A stretch of DNA of 64,000 nucleotides from Ensifer oleiphilus (lineage in GTDB: Bacteria > Pseudomonadota > Alphaproteobacteria > Rhizobiales > Rhizobiaceae). Position 1 is the stretch's first letter, and each line of letters opens with the position of its first letter. Both the position numbers and the translations under genes were made by a program. The stretch covers positions 62,001-126,000 of the forward strand of contig NZ_JABWDU010000006.1 in NCBI RefSeq assembly GCF_013371465.1, read 5' to 3'. This document shows positions 38,902 to 48,129 of this stretch, one piece after another. The notes below the pieces were generated by a model. That model was not told the origin of the DNA. It made no database searches and saw only the letters and a program-made list of their open reading frames with translations.

Positions 38902-39218
38902 CATTCCCCTCCGACAGATTGCGCGCAAACATGGGACCGGCGCCACATTCTTTTTCCCGAAATGAGACAGGGCGCCGTTTTCCGATCGATTTCCCGCATC
39001 GACGCCTGTGGCATAGCGCGTTGCGGCCTTTAGCTCGAACCACGTCACCGCCGGTTTTGCAACAGTTTGCGACAGTTAAGCGCCATGTTCCCGCAACGGC
39101 ACAGAGTTAGCGTTCCGTTCATCATGGGCAACAGTTCCGCTTTCGCACGAGTAGGGGCGCGTGCAAATACAAACATGATTTCAAATAATTAGCAGGAACT
39201 AATGCCCGCGTTCGATGT
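38902..39218. other. Intergenic region, 317 bp
   Basis: Divergent gap between the formyl-THF ligase gene and the small HTH gene. It should contain both promoters. No tRNA, terminator or convincing operator was identified. Confidence 0.35.
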
Positions 39219-39470
39219 ATGGACGCGCTCCTGCAGGCAGCAGTGGAAAAGCCGACGTCCATGAAGGACCAGATGAACGAACTCGAACCGTTGGAATTGC
39301 GTTGCCTGACGCTCGCCGCCCGGGGCCGCACGCGTCAGGACATGATGCGCGAGACCGATATTCCCCTCGACCGTATCGACAGAGCGCTTCAGGACGCCAT
39401 GCGCAAGCTGCAGGCGGGCAACCTTGCAGAAGCGATCTTTCGCGCCGCCCGGCTCGATATCATTTCATAG
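39219..39470 (+). CDS. Small orphan LuxR-type helix-turn-helix protein
   Basis: An 83-residue protein whose C-terminal two thirds resembles a lone LuxR/GerE DNA-binding domain: LEPLELRCLTLAARGRTRQD, then TDIPLDRIDRALQDAMRKLQ, ending in NLAEAIFRAARLDII. The usual Glu-x-Glu and recognition-helix residues are only partly kept. There is no receiver or ligand-binding domain, so it may act as a stand-alone regulator or antagonist. The start is uncertain (39219, or 39261 with GGAAAAG upstream). It lies between the formyl-THF ligase and LysR genes. Confidence 0.6.
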   Translation: MDALLQAAVEKPTSMKDQMNELEPLELRCLTLAARGRTRQDMMRETDIPLDRIDRALQDAMRKLQAGNLAEAIFRAARLDIIS

Positions 39471-39698
39471 CAGCCAGTGTGAGCGATAGACCGCATCCCG
39501 GCTCATCCTCTCTTCCCAGCGATCGTCCAACGGCAGACCACTGCTTCCTGCGTCTCGCAAGAGATGCGGCTTATCGGGTGGCATCGCCGGTGACGTCGCC
39601 ACGCAAGCGGCTGCCAACAACGAGCGGCCGTGCGATACGAGACGGGCGCGAAGAGTGACCTGAAGATCAGAGAAGAAGGCAAGAGCAAGAACGCTCAT
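39465..39698 (-). CDS. Possible small hypothetical protein (77 aa)
   Basis: Open reading frame with an AAGG ribosome site about 8 nt upstream and a promoter-like TTGTCA-N17-GACAAT further upstream, divergent from the LysR gene. The product begins with a hydrophobic stretch (MSVLALAFFSDLQVTLRARL) and ends in RDAVYRSHWLL. No family is recognised. It overlaps the end of the HTH gene by 6 bp tail-to-tail. It could equally be chance; the 335-bp gap holds nothing else I can support. Confidence 0.3.
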   Translation of the reverse strand: MSVLALAFFSDLQVTLRARLVSHGRSLLAAACVATSPAMPPDKPHLLRDAGSSGLPLDDRWEERMSRDAVYRSHWLL

Positions 39699-39806
39699 CG
39701 GGGCAACCTTGATGTCGATCGGTTGAGCCTATTGTCTTCGCGTCGTTGACATATGACAAACGAATTGCAAGCATGACTGCCATCAGAAACTCTGATGGTG
39801 AACACC

Positions 39807-40670
39807 ATGTCCGCTCCGCTCGACAGCGACCTGCTCAGAACCTTCCTCGCCGTTGCCGATGCCGGCAACCTGACGCGCGCCGCCGACAGCATCGGCCGGA
39901 CCCAATCCGCCGTCAGCATGCAGTTGAAGAAGCTGGAGGAAATGCTCGGCGACCCTCTGTTCGAGCGTCACTCGCGCGGTGTGGTGCCGACCGCGCAGGG
40001 CCTGCGCCTCGTCGACAACGCCCGCCGGATCGTGGCCTTGCTCGACGACACCGCAGCATCGATGCGCCTGCCGGCGCTCGCCGGCACGGTCAGGATCGGG
40101 ATTTCGGAGGAATACATTAACTCCACCCTTCCGAAGGCGCTGGGCACCTTCGCCGCCGTTCATCCCGGCGTCGAGGTGACGGTGCAGCAGGGCGTCTCGA
40201 TGTCAAACGTCAATGCGCTCGCCGCCGGCGAAATCGACATCGCCGTGGTTTTCGAACCGGGCGGCCCGACGCGCAACGAAGTGCTGATGGTCGACCCCAC
40301 CGTCTGGGTGACATCGGACCAGCACGAAGCCCATCATCGTCGCCCGCTGCCGATCGCCACCTACACCTATCTGGCAGGCGGCTGGTGCGACGAGCTTGCC
40401 ATGAAGGGCCTGAAGAAGCGCGGGATCGAGAGCCGGGTTGCCTATGCCAGCCGCACCAGCAACGGCCTGATCGCCGCGGTGGTCTCCGGCCTTGCCATCG
40501 CGCCGGTGTCGCGCAGCGCCATTCCCGCCGGCTGCCGCGAACTGACGGAGGAAGACGGTTTCAGCGTCATCGACTTTTCCAACGTAGTGCTGCGCACCCG
40601 CCCCGGCCATCGCTCGCAGACCGTCGACGCCATGGCCGACGCCATCCGCAGCGCGTTTGCCGCTGGCTAA
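39807..40670 (+). CDS. LysR-family transcriptional regulator
   Basis: A 287-residue LysR-type regulator. N-terminal winged HTH: LDSDLLRTFLAVADAGNLTR..AADSIGRTQSAVSMQLKKLE. The C-terminal part is a periplasmic-binding-like effector domain (VRIGISEEYINSTLPKALGTFA, AAVVSGLAIAPVSRSAIP). The start at 39807 is preceded by GGTGA; ATG 39795 is an alternative. It faces away from a possible small gene and has 6S RNA convergent just downstream. Target genes are not evident. Confidence 0.88.
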   Translation: MSAPLDSDLLRTFLAVADAGNLTRAADSIGRTQSAVSMQLKKLEEMLGDPLFERHSRGVVPTAQGLRLVDNARRIVALLDDTAASMRLPALAGTVRIGISEEYINSTLPKALGTFAAVHPGVEVTVQQGVSMSNVNALAAGEIDIAVVFEPGGPTRNEVLMVDPTVWVTSDQHEAHHRRPLPIATYTYLAGGWCDELAMKGLKKRGIESRVAYASRTSNGLIAAVVSGLAIAPVSRSAIPAGCRELTEEDGFSVIDFSNVVLRTRPGHRSQTVDAMADAIRSAFAAG

Positions 40671-40692
40671 GGCTGAAGGAAAAAGGGGAAGA

Positions 40693-40855
40693 GGTGCGAT
40701 CCACACAACCGATGGATATTTTACGATCCCGGGTGCCTACAAACGTAGGTGGGCGCCATATGTCCGGACCCACGAGTCCGGCCAGGGACAGCTCCCTTGA
40801 GATCGAGTATGGCCCCGGGGATTGTGTTTCCTGTCGGGAAGCGCAGACCGCAACC
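40693..40855 (-). ncRNA. ssrS: 6S RNA
   Basis: About 160 nt immediately downstream of zapA on the same strand, the usual position of 6S RNA. The minus-strand sequence folds as one long interrupted hairpin. The closing stem pairs GGU(U)GCGGUC at the 5' end (~40846-40855) with GAUCGCACC at the 3' end (40693-40701). An inner stem pairs AUCCC with GGGAU, and another pairs GGGGCCAUA with UAUGGCGCCC. A CCUACGUUUGUAGG hairpin follows. This matches the 6S architecture that mimics an open promoter and binds sigma-70 RNA polymerase. A CTATAT -10-like hexamer lies at 40859-40864 and a U-rich run follows the 3' end. Confidence 0.85.
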
Positions 40856-40907
40856 AACATATAGAGCCTATCCCTGCGTCGCGCCAGTGGCAGCCCGACG
40901 AAAGCTC

Positions 40908-41285
40908 TCAGTTTGTCGAAGAGGTTGCCCGGCCGTTGAGCTTGGCCGCGATGGTATGGATCTGTGAGGTGACTTCGGACAGTGCCGAAGCCAGCAGCTC
41001 CTCGCTTCTTGCCTGGTCGGAGAGCGCGCCGTCGCGCCCCTGCTTGAGCGTGTCCACTTCCGCTTCGAGCGCCTTCAGCCGGCGGTTCACTTCGCTGAGT
41101 TCGTCCATCACCATGATGCCGGCCATGACGGTCAGCCTGAGATCACCGATCTCGCCGAACTGGGTCTTCAAGTGACCGACATACTGATCGAAGTTGGTGG
41201 CCAGTTCGATCAGATGATCTTCCTGTCCCTCTTCGCAGGCCATGCGATAGGCCTTGCCGTCGATCGATACTGTCACCTGCGCCAT
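40908..41285 (-). CDS. zapA: Cell division protein ZapA
   Basis: FtsZ-associated protein that stabilises the Z-ring. The 125 residues start MAQVTVSIDGKAYRMACEEGQEDHLIELA, the ZapA globular domain, followed by LRLTVMAGIMVMDEL and a long C-terminal coiled coil (EVNRRLKALEAEVDTLKQ). It follows a DUF4164 gene by 12 bp and precedes 6S RNA by about 50 bp. Confidence 0.92.
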   Translation of the reverse strand: MAQVTVSIDGKAYRMACEEGQEDHLIELATNFDQYVGHLKTQFGEIGDLRLTVMAGIMVMDELSEVNRRLKALEAEVDTLKQGRDGALSDQARSEELLASALSEVTSQIHTIAAKLNGRATSSTN

Positions 41286-41297
41286 GTCGCTTAAACC

Positions 41298-41567
41298 TCA
41301 GCGGTCGAGCACCGCTCGAATGGTTTCCATCGCCGTCACGAGGCGTCGGGAAACCTCGCGGTTGACCTCTTCAAGCCGGTTCGCCCGGAATTGGGATTGG
41401 TCGAGTTCCTGTGCCAGTCGCGAACGGTCCGTATTGACCCTCCGGACCTCTCCCTCGAACTCGCCGAGATAGCGTTCCCTGTCAAAACGGCTATCGATCG
41501 CGTTCTCCAGGGACTGAACCGCGTTCTTCAGTTCGTCGATCGCCGCTTTGACCGTCTTTGCCGGCAT
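41298..41567 (-). CDS. DUF4164 coiled-coil protein
   Basis: An 89-residue, largely helical, charged protein (AAIDELKNAVQSLENAIDSR, RLAQELDQSQFRANRLEEVN) typical of DUF4164 proteins found next to zapA in rhizobia. No transmembrane segment. A role with ZapA in division is suggested by the 12-bp spacing and the shared coiled-coil character, but is not demonstrated. Confidence 0.8.
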   Translation of the reverse strand: MPAKTVKAAIDELKNAVQSLENAIDSRFDRERYLGEFEGEVRRVNTDRSRLAQELDQSQFRANRLEEVNREVSRRLVTAMETIRAVLDR

Positions 41568-41803
41568 GTTTTTCGATACCTCGCCCGTGAGGCCGAATCG
41601 CCAGAATCCCGTCCGCCGCCTCGGCTCACTCCTTTTTAAACCTATTACGCAAATCTCAACAATGCCAACTATAGCAAAGCATTACGGAAGCTGTGGATGG
41701 ATTGTATAGCCGGCTCATCCGGCCGCAGCGCAAAAACTGTGCTGCGACGCGATATCACCCCTTGAAAACCATGCTGCCAATGGCCGCGCAAGGCCTGTAT
41801 TTG

Positions 41804-41831
41804 TTGACTCGCGCGGCGCAGATGCTATGTG
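41804..41831 (+). promoter_or_regulatory. Possible tkt promoter in the 336-bp DUF4164-tkt gap
   Basis: TTGACT (41804-41809) and TATGTG (41826-41831) are separated by 16 nt, about 75-100 bp before the tkt start. The rest of the 336-bp divergent gap shows no gene or clear operator. Confidence 0.4.
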
Positions 41832-41903
41832 TCTGCCGCTTCTTGCACGGTCTTTGGAGGATAGAGACCGTCCCCTGACCACCGAACTCAAAACGGAACA
41901 GTC

Positions 41904-43886
41904 ATGATCTCTCGCGAAAAACACGACCGGATGGCGAATGCGATCCGTTTCCTCTCCATGGACGCCGTCGAGAAGGCAAATTCAGGTCACCCGGGCCTGC
42001 CCATGGGTGCGGCTGACATAGCGACAGTCCTCTTCACGCGCTTCCTCAGCTTCGACCCGAAGAACCCTGCCTGGCCGAACCGCGACCGCTTCGTGCTGTC
42101 GGCCGGCCACGGCTCGATGCTGCTCTATTCGCTGCTCTATTTGACGGGCTACGAAGACATCTCCATCGAAGAGATCAAGAATTTCCGCCAGCTCGGCGCC
42201 CGCACCGCCGGCCACCCGGAATACGGCCACGCCGCCGGCATCGAGACGACCACCGGTCCGCTCGGCCAGGGCATTGCCAATGCCGTCGGCATGGCGATCG
42301 CCGAGCGCAAGCTGCGCGACGAATTCGGTTCCGACCTGATGGAGCACTACACCTATGTGCTCGCCGGCGACGGCTGCCTCATGGAAGGCATCAGCCAGGA
42401 AGCGATCTCGCTTGCCGGCCACCTCAAGCTCAACAAGCTGATCGTCTTCTGGGACGACAACAACATTTCGATCGACGGCCCGATCTCGATCGCCGACTCG
42501 ACCGACCAGCACGCCCGTTTCCGCGCCTCGAACTGGAACACCATCGCCGTCGACGGCCATGATCCGGATGCCATCGCCGCTGCGATCGAACAGGCGCAGA
42601 AGTCCGACAAGCCGACGATGATCGCGTGCAAGACGACAATCGGTTTCGGCGCGCCGAACAAGGCCGGCACCCACAAGGTTCACGGCTCGCCGCTCGGTGC
42701 CGAGGAAATCGCCGCCACCCGCAAGGCACTCGGCTGGGAAGCTGAAGCTTTCGTCGTTCCGTCCGACGTGCTCGACGCCTGGCGCCTCGCCGGCCTGCGT
42801 TCGACCAAGACCCGCAAGGACTGGGAACAGCGCCTGGACAAGAGCGACGCCGAGAAGAAGGCGCAGTTCGTTCGCCGTTTCTCGGGCGAACTTGAAGGCC
42901 GCCTGTCGTCGGCCATCGACGACTACAAGAAGAAGCTTGCCGAGACCAAGCCGTCGCCGGCAACCCGCAAGGCTTCCGAAGACGCGCTCGAAGTCATTAA
43001 CGGCGTTCTGGCCGAAACGATCGGCGGCTCTGCCGACCTGACCGGCTCGAACAACACCAAGACCAGCCAGACCAAGTCGATCACGCCTGACGATTTCTCC
43101 GGCCGCTACATCCACTGGGGTGTACGCGAGCATGGAATGGCAGCTGCGATGAACGGCATGGCGCTGCATGGCGGCGTCATCCCCTATTCCGGCGGCTTCC
43201 TGATCTTCTCGGACTATTGCCGTCCGTCGATCCGTCTGGCAGCGCTGATGGGCATCCGCGTCATCCATGTGCTGACCCATGATTCCATCGGCCTTGGCGA
43301 AGACGGCCCGACCCATCAGCCGGTCGAGCACATGGCGGCGCTGCGCGCCATCCCGAACCTGCTGATGTTCCGCCCGGCCGACGCCACGGAAACGGCCGAG
43401 TGCTGGCAGTTGGCGCTCGAAAGCCACAACCGCCCGTCCGGCATCGCGCTGACCCGCCAGAACCTGATGGCCGTGCGCACCGAGTATGAGGAAGAAAACC
43501 TCTGCGCCCGCGGCGCCTATGACCTGATCTCGGCAAGCGACGCCAAGGTGACGATCTTCGCCACCGGCTCGGAAATCGAAATCGCCGTCAAGGCCTGCCA
43601 GGCACTGACTGCCAAGGGCATCTCGACCCGCGTCGTCTCGGTTCCCTGCTTCGAGCTCTTTGCCGAACAGAGCGAAGACTACCAGCAGGCGATCATCGGC
43701 AACTCGCCGGTCAAGATCGCCGTCGAAGCCGGCATCCGCCAGGGTTGGGACCACTTCATCGGTTCGGACGGCACCTTCATCGGCATGTCGTCCTTCGGTG
43801 CCTCCGGCCCCTACAAGGAACTCTACAAGCACTTCGGCATCACGCCTGAAGCGGTCGTCGCCGCTGCGGAAGCCAAGCTTTCCTGA
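41904..43886 (+). CDS. tkt: Transketolase
   Basis: Thiamine diphosphate enzyme that moves two-carbon units in the pentose phosphate and Calvin cycles. The 660 residues contain [18 protein letters not shown], the ThDP motif beginning [20 protein letters not shown], and the pyrimidine-domain [17 protein letters not shown] and [15 protein letters not shown]. First gene of the tkt, gap, DUF, pgk, fba carbon cluster, but a strong terminator separates it from gap. The start at 41904 has GGAACAG upstream. Confidence 0.97.
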   Translation: MISREKHDRMANAIRFLSMDAVEKANSGHPGLPMGAADIATVLFTRFLSFDPKNPAWPNRDRFVLSAGHGSMLLYSLLYLTGYEDISIEEIKNFRQLGARTAGHPEYGHAAGIETTTGPLGQGIANAVGMAIAERKLRDEFGSDLMEHYTYVLAGDGCLMEGISQEAISLAGHLKLNKLIVFWDDNNISIDGPISIADSTDQHARFRASNWNTIAVDGHDPDAIAAAIEQAQKSDKPTMIACKTTIGFGAPNKAGTHKVHGSPLGAEEIAATRKALGWEAEAFVVPSDVLDAWRLAGLRSTKTRKDWEQRLDKSDAEKKAQFVRRFSGELEGRLSSAIDDYKKKLAETKPSPATRKASEDALEVINGVLAETIGGSADLTGSNNTKTSQTKSITPDDFSGRYIHWGVREHGMAAAMNGMALHGGVIPYSGGFLIFSDYCRPSIRLAALMGIRVIHVLTHDSIGLGEDGPTHQPVEHMAALRAIPNLLMFRPADATETAECWQLALESHNRPSGIALTRQNLMAVRTEYEEENLCARGAYDLISASDAKVTIFATGSEIEIAVKACQALTAKGISTRVVSVPCFELFAEQSEDYQQAIIGNSPVKIAVEAGIRQGWDHFIGSDGTFIGMSSFGASGPYKELYKHFGITPEAVVAAAEAKLS

Positions 43887-43893
43887 TCAAGCC

Positions 43894-43927
43894 GCAGGGC
43901 GCGCTCGAAAGCGCGCCCTGCTTTTTT
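43894..43927 (+). terminator. Intrinsic terminator of tkt
   Basis: A perfect 12-bp stem (43894-43905 with 43910-43921), a CGAA tetraloop and six T residues lie 8 bp after the tkt stop. Confidence 0.95.
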
Positions 43928-43961
43928 CCGACCATGCCATTCAGACAGGGAGAGACCCGAT

Positions 43962-44972
43962 ATGACAGTGAAAGTCGCCATTAACGGTTTTGGCCGCATC
44001 GGCCGCAACGTGCTGCGCGCCATCGTTGAATCCGGCCGCAAGGATATCGAAGTCGTTGCCATCAACGACCTCGGCCCGGTCGAGACCAATGCGCACCTCT
44101 TGCGTTTCGATTCGATCCACGGCCGTTTCCCGGCTGACGTGAAGGTCGAGGGCGATGCGATCGTCATCAACGGCGGCAAGCCGATCAAGGTCACCGCGAT
44201 CCGCAACCCGGCCGAACTGCCGCACAAGGAACTCGGCGTCGACGTCGCGATGGAATGCACCGGCATCTTCACCGCCCGCGACAAGGCGGCGTTGCATCTG
44301 GAAGCCGGCGCCAAGCGCGTTATCGTTTCGGCTCCGGCCGAAGGCGCTGACCTGACCGTTGTCTACGGCGTCAACCACGACAAGCTGACGAAGGACCACC
44401 TCGTCATCTCCAACGCCTCGTGCACGACCAACTGCCTTGCACCGGTCGCCAAGGTGCTGAACGATGTCATCGGCATCGACCACGGCATGATGACGACGAT
44501 CCACTCCTACACCAACGACCAGCCGTCGCTCGACCAGATGCACAAGGATCTGTACCGCGCCCGCGCTGCTGCGCTCTCGATGATCCCGACCTCGACCGGC
44601 GCTGCCAAGGCCGTTGGTCTCGTTCTGCCGGAACTGAAGGGCAAGCTCGACGGCTTCGCCATGCGCGTTCCGACCCCGAACGTCTCGGTCGTCGACCTCA
44701 AGTTCGTCGCCAAGCGCGAGACCACCAAGGAAGAGATCAACGCTGCGATCAAGGCAGCCGCTGACGGCCCGCTCAAGGGCATCCTCGGCTACACGCTCGC
44801 TCCGAACGTCTCGATCGACTTCAACCACGACCCGCATTCCTCGGTCTTCCACATGGACCAGACCAAGGTAATGGAAGGCAAGTTCGTGTCGATCCTGACC
44901 TGGTACGACAACGAGTGGGGCTTCTCCAACCGCATGTCCGACACTGCGGTTGCGATCAGCAAGCTCATCTAA
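43962..44972 (+). CDS. gap: Glyceraldehyde-3-phosphate dehydrogenase
   Basis: Converts glyceraldehyde-3-phosphate to 1,3-bisphosphoglycerate with NAD. The 336 residues have the cofactor motif GFGRIGR (9-15) and catalytic C154 in [13 protein letters not shown] His-containing segment, [13 protein letters not shown], and the C-terminal [16 protein letters not shown] also match. An AGGGAGAGACC ribosome site precedes the start. It is followed after 5 bp by a glycolipid-binding-domain gene and then pgk. Confidence 0.97.
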   Translation: MTVKVAINGFGRIGRNVLRAIVESGRKDIEVVAINDLGPVETNAHLLRFDSIHGRFPADVKVEGDAIVINGGKPIKVTAIRNPAELPHKELGVDVAMECTGIFTARDKAALHLEAGAKRVIVSAPAEGADLTVVYGVNHDKLTKDHLVISNASCTTNCLAPVAKVLNDVIGIDHGMMTTIHSYTNDQPSLDQMHKDLYRARAAALSMIPTSTGAAKAVGLVLPELKGKLDGFAMRVPTPNVSVVDLKFVAKRETTKEEINAAIKAAADGPLKGILGYTLAPNVSIDFNHDPHSSVFHMDQTKVMEGKFVSILTWYDNEWGFSNRMSDTAVAISKLI

Positions 44973-44977
44973 CTCGG

Positions 44978-45568
44978 ATGTTTCGCGCCCTTTCCCAAAC
45001 GACGGTCCGCTGGCGTCCGCTGGAGGGGGAAGGGCTCGAACATCTGACGCTCACGTCAACGGATACTACCGACGGCGCGGTCATCCGCGCCGTCGGCGTT
45101 CTCATCGGCAACCGCGGCGGCTCGTCCTATGGTGTGCGCTACCGGATCGATTGCGATGCCGGATGGCTGGTCCGAAAGCTCCTGGTGGATACGACCGATG
45201 GCCGGAGCCTGCATCTGCGCTCGGATCATCCGGGTGAGTGGATGACGGCCAGAGGCCTGGCGCTGCCGGAATTCGACGGCTGCATCGACATCGACCTTGC
45301 CGGAACGCCCTTCACCAATACGCTGCCGATCCGTCGCCTCGGCCTTGATCGAAAGGCCGGCACCGTCAGGCTGAAAATGCTCTACGTGCCGTTCGACACG
45401 TTCGAGCCGGTCGTAGACGGCCAACACTACACCTGCCTCGATGACTTCAGGCTCTACCGCTACGAGGCCGAGGACCGCAGCTTCCGAGCGGACCTGCCCG
45501 TGGACGCCGATGGCCTCGTCATCGACTACCCAACCCTTTTTCAAAGACTATCACCGGAGACGATCTGA
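44978..45568 (+). CDS. Putative glycolipid-binding domain protein (PA1994/DUF1089-like)
   Basis: A 196-residue soluble protein beginning [21 protein letters not shown]. It contains [40 protein letters not shown] and [19 protein letters not shown], the pattern of the putative glycolipid-binding family (spot-like beta fold). The start lies 5 bp after the gap stop, and its stop overlaps the pgk start (TGATG), so it is translated as part of the gap-pgk operon. Its ligand and role are unknown; placement inside a glycolytic operon suggests a sugar-phosphate or metabolic link but proves none. Confidence 0.8.
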   Translation: MFRALSQTTVRWRPLEGEGLEHLTLTSTDTTDGAVIRAVGVLIGNRGGSSYGVRYRIDCDAGWLVRKLLVDTTDGRSLHLRSDHPGEWMTARGLALPEFDGCIDIDLAGTPFTNTLPIRRLGLDRKAGTVRLKMLYVPFDTFEPVVDGQHYTCLDDFRLYRYEAEDRSFRADLPVDADGLVIDYPTLFQRLSPETI

Positions 45569-46767
45569 TGACTTTCAAGACCCTCGACGACCTGACCGAC
45601 ATTGCCGGCAAGCGCGTGCTTGTGCGCGTCGATCTCAACGTGCCGGTCAAGGACGGCGTGGTCACCGACGCGACCCGCATCGAACGGGTCGCGCCGACGA
45701 TCCGTGAACTGTCGGAAAAGGGCGCCAAGGTCATCCTGCTGGCGCATTTCGGCCGCCCGAAGGGCGAGCCGGTCGCCGACATGTCGCTGAAGACGATCGC
45801 ACCCGCTGTCGAAGATATCCTCGATCAGCGCGTCCACTTCGCTGCCGATTGCATCGGCGACAAGGCGGCCAACGCCGTTGCCGAGATGAACGACGGCGAC
45901 GTGCTGCTGCTCGAAAACACCCGCTTCCACAAGGGCGAAGAGAAGAACGAGCCCGAATTCGTCAAGGCACTTGCCGCCAATGGCGACATCTATGTCAACG
46001 ATGCCTTCTCGGCCGCCCACCGCGCCCATGCCTCGACCGAAGGCCTTGCCCACCACCTGCCCGCCTATGCCGGCCGCACCATGCAGGCCGAGCTCGAGGC
46101 TCTTGAAAAGGGCCTCGGCCAGCCGAAGCGCCCGGTCGTTGCCATCGTCGGCGGCGCCAAGGTCTCGACCAAGATCGATCTGCTGCAGAACCTGGTGAAG
46201 AAGGTCGACGCCCTCGTCATCGGTGGCGGCATGGCCAACACCTTCATCGCCGCAAAGGGCATCAATGTCGGCAAGTCGCTGTGCGAGCACGATCTCGCCG
46301 ACACTGCCAAGGCGATTATCGCGGCGGCAGCGGAAGCCGGTTGCGCCATCGTCCTGCCGGAAGACGGCGTGGTTGCCCGCGAATTCAAGGCCGGCGCCGA
46401 CAACGAAGTGGTCGATGTGACGGCCATCCCCGTCGACGCCATGATGCTCGACGTCGGCCCGAAGTCGATTGCGGCGGTCAACGACTGGATCTCCAAGGCC
46501 GAGACGCTGGTCTGGAACGGCCCGCTCGGCGCCTTTGAAATCACGCCCTTCGACAAGGCGACGGTCGCCGTTGCCAAGCACGCGGCCGCGCGCACGCGCC
46601 AGGGTTCGCTCGTGTCGGTCGCCGGCGGCGGCGATACGGTTGCCGCCCTCAACCATGCCGAAGTCACCGACGATTTCAGCTATGTCTCGACGGCCGGCGG
46701 CGCCTTCCTCGAGTGGATGGAAGGCAAGCCGCTGCCCGGCGTCGACATCCTCCGCCAGCAGAACTAA
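45568..46767 (+). CDS. pgk: Phosphoglycerate kinase
   Basis: Transfers phosphate between 1,3-bisphosphoglycerate and ADP. The 399 residues have the N-terminal [32 protein letters not shown], the C-terminal ADP region [13 protein letters not shown], and the Gly-rich [13 protein letters not shown] with [19 protein letters not shown]. Translation is coupled to the glycolipid-binding gene by TGATG overlap. Ends before a GC hairpin. Confidence 0.97.
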   Translation: MTFKTLDDLTDIAGKRVLVRVDLNVPVKDGVVTDATRIERVAPTIRELSEKGAKVILLAHFGRPKGEPVADMSLKTIAPAVEDILDQRVHFAADCIGDKAANAVAEMNDGDVLLLENTRFHKGEEKNEPEFVKALAANGDIYVNDAFSAAHRAHASTEGLAHHLPAYAGRTMQAELEALEKGLGQPKRPVVAIVGGAKVSTKIDLLQNLVKKVDALVIGGGMANTFIAAKGINVGKSLCEHDLADTAKAIIAAAAEAGCAIVLPEDGVVAREFKAGADNEVVDVTAIPVDAMMLDVGPKSIAAVNDWISKAETLVWNGPLGAFEITPFDKATVAVAKHAAARTRQGSLVSVAGGGDTVAALNHAEVTDDFSYVSTAGGAFLEWMEGKPLPGVDILRQQN

Positions 46768-46777
46768 GCCAAATCGT

Positions 46778-46804
46778 CAGGCGCGCGGCTCGTCCGCGCG
46801 CCTG
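46778..46804 (+). terminator. Hairpin after pgk
   Basis: An 11-bp stem CAGGCGCGCGG/CCGCGCGCCTG (46778-46788, 46794-46804) with a 5-nt loop starts 10 bp after the pgk stop. An A-rich rather than U-rich tract follows, so termination may need Rho. Confidence 0.7.
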
Positions 46805-46827
46805 AAACACAGAAAAAATCAAAATAA

Positions 46828-46860
46828 TTCAACCGATTAAAATAATTTAAATCGTTTCAG
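46828..46860. promoter_or_regulatory. Two LacI-type operators before fbaB (PckR-like)
   Basis: Two palindromic sites fit TTNAAN-CG-NTTNAA: 46828-46841 (perfect) and 46847-46860 (one mismatch). Their centres are 19 bp apart, in an A/T-rich tract 150 bp upstream of fbaB. The central CG palindrome is typical of LacI/GalR regulators. In Sinorhizobium the LacI-type PckR controls this set of carbon genes, so it is the leading candidate. The match to its exact motif was not verified. Confidence 0.45.
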
Positions 46861-47009
46861 TCGCTTTTCCTGCCTTTTTCCCGGACAATTTCTCGTGGTT
46901 ACTCGCGCCCTCGCTTGGGGCGTGGCGGCTGCTTGTGCGCCGTCGGTCCCGAAACTGTTTCAGTGGTCGCCCGATCCGTCGACGATCGGCGCCGTCTAGG
47001 GAGAAAAAC

Positions 47010-48035
47010 ATGAGCGAAAGACTGGAAGATATTGCCGTTACAATGGTCGCAAATGGCAGGGGCCTGCTTGCCGCCGACGAATCCACCGCGACGATCAAGA
47101 AGCGCTTCGACGGCATCGGCCTTGAATCGACCGAGACATCGCGGCGCGACTATCGCGAGATGCTGGTTCGTGCCGACGAGGCGATGCGCAAGTACATCTC
47201 TGGCGTCATTCTCTACGAGGAAACCCTGTTCCAGAAGGCCGCCGACGGTACGCCGCTGGTCGACGTCATCCGCGCGGCAGGCTCGATCCCCGGCATCAAG
47301 GTCGATGCCGGCGCCAAGCCGATGACCAATTTTCCGGCCGAAACCATCACCGAGGGCCTCGACGGGCTGGCCCAGCGCCTCGCGAAATACCACGAGGCCG
47401 GCGCGCGCTTTGCCAAATGGCGCGGCGTGATTGCGATCTCCGACACCTTGCCGAGCCAGGGCGCCATTAGGGCAAACGCCCATGCGCTCGCGCGTTACGC
47501 TGCCCTATGCCAGGAAGCCGGCATCGTTCCGATCGTCGAGCCCGAAGTGCTGATGGACGGTGCGCCCGGCGACCACTCGATTGACCGGTCCGAGGCCGTC
47601 ACCGAATGGACGCTGCGGCTCACCTTCGAGGCGCTCGCCGAAATGCGGGTGAAGCTCGAAGGCATGATCCTGAAGCCAAGCATGGTGATCGACGGCAAGA
47701 AGGCGCGAAAAGCCTCCGTCGCCGAGGTTGCCGAACGCACGATCAGGGTCCTGCGACGCACGGTGCCATCGGCTGTGCCCGGCATCGCCTTCCTCTCCGG
47801 CGGCCAGACGACGGAAGAGGCAACGGCCCATCTCTCGGCCATGAACGCGACCCACGATCTGCCCTGGAAACTGACCTTTTCCTACGGCCGCGCCCTGCAG
47901 CAGGAAGCGCTGTCCGCCTGGAACGGCAAGGCAGAAAACGTCGCCGCCGGCCAGCGCGCCTTTTCGCACCGCGCCGAAATGTGCAGCCTCGCCGCCAAGG
48001 GCAGCTGGAAGAAAGATCTGGAGAAGGCCGCCTGA
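47010..48035 (+). CDS. fbaB: Class I fructose-bisphosphate aldolase
   Basis: Schiff-base aldolase that splits or forms fructose-1,6-bisphosphate. The 341 residues resemble animal-type class I aldolases: GRGLLAADESTATIKKRF, VDAGAKPMTNFPAETITEGL, EPEVLMDG, and the Schiff-base lysine K222 in GMILKPSMVIDG. Also LSGGQTTEEATAHLSAMN and a C-terminal Lys-rich end. The start at 47010 has TAGGGAG upstream. Last gene of the carbon cluster, with its own promoter region containing two LacI-type sites. Confidence 0.95.
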   Translation: MSERLEDIAVTMVANGRGLLAADESTATIKKRFDGIGLESTETSRRDYREMLVRADEAMRKYISGVILYEETLFQKAADGTPLVDVIRAAGSIPGIKVDAGAKPMTNFPAETITEGLDGLAQRLAKYHEAGARFAKWRGVIAISDTLPSQGAIRANAHALARYAALCQEAGIVPIVEPEVLMDGAPGDHSIDRSEAVTEWTLRLTFEALAEMRVKLEGMILKPSMVIDGKKARKASVAEVAERTIRVLRRTVPSAVPGIAFLSGGQTTEEATAHLSAMNATHDLPWKLTFSYGRALQQEALSAWNGKAENVAAGQRAFSHRAEMCSLAAKGSWKKDLEKAA

Positions 48036-48067
48036 GCGCGCTCGGCAGCCAGTCCAGGTCAGATACA

Positions 48068-48092
48068 AGGGGCCGTTCGTCGGCCTCTTTTT
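48068..48092 (+). terminator. Intrinsic terminator of fbaB
   Basis: An 8-bp stem AGGGGCCG/CGGCCTCT (48068-48075, 48081-48088; one G-U) followed by five T residues, 32 bp after the fbaB stop. Confidence 0.85.
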
Positions 48093-48129
48093 CATGTTGC
48101 CTTCGTGGTCCGCGCGCTGCCCGGACCTG

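Noticed and set aside
38902-39218. A possible tRNA near a TTTAGCTCGAAC sequence
   Set aside because: No acceptor, anticodon and T-arm pairing could be assembled around it.
41827-41907. A 26-codon upstream frame whose stop overlaps the tkt start (leader peptide?)
   Set aside because: The best promoter places the transcript start downstream of its ATG, and no ribosome site precedes it.
41982-43832. A 616-codon open frame opposite transketolase
   Set aside because: Antisense shadow; the plus strand has all ThDP and substrate motifs.
46836-46850. A TTAA-N6-TTAA sequence upstream of fbaB as a CtrA box
   Set aside because: The spacer is 6, not 7, and the sequence is better explained by two LacI-type palindromes in an A/T-rich tract.
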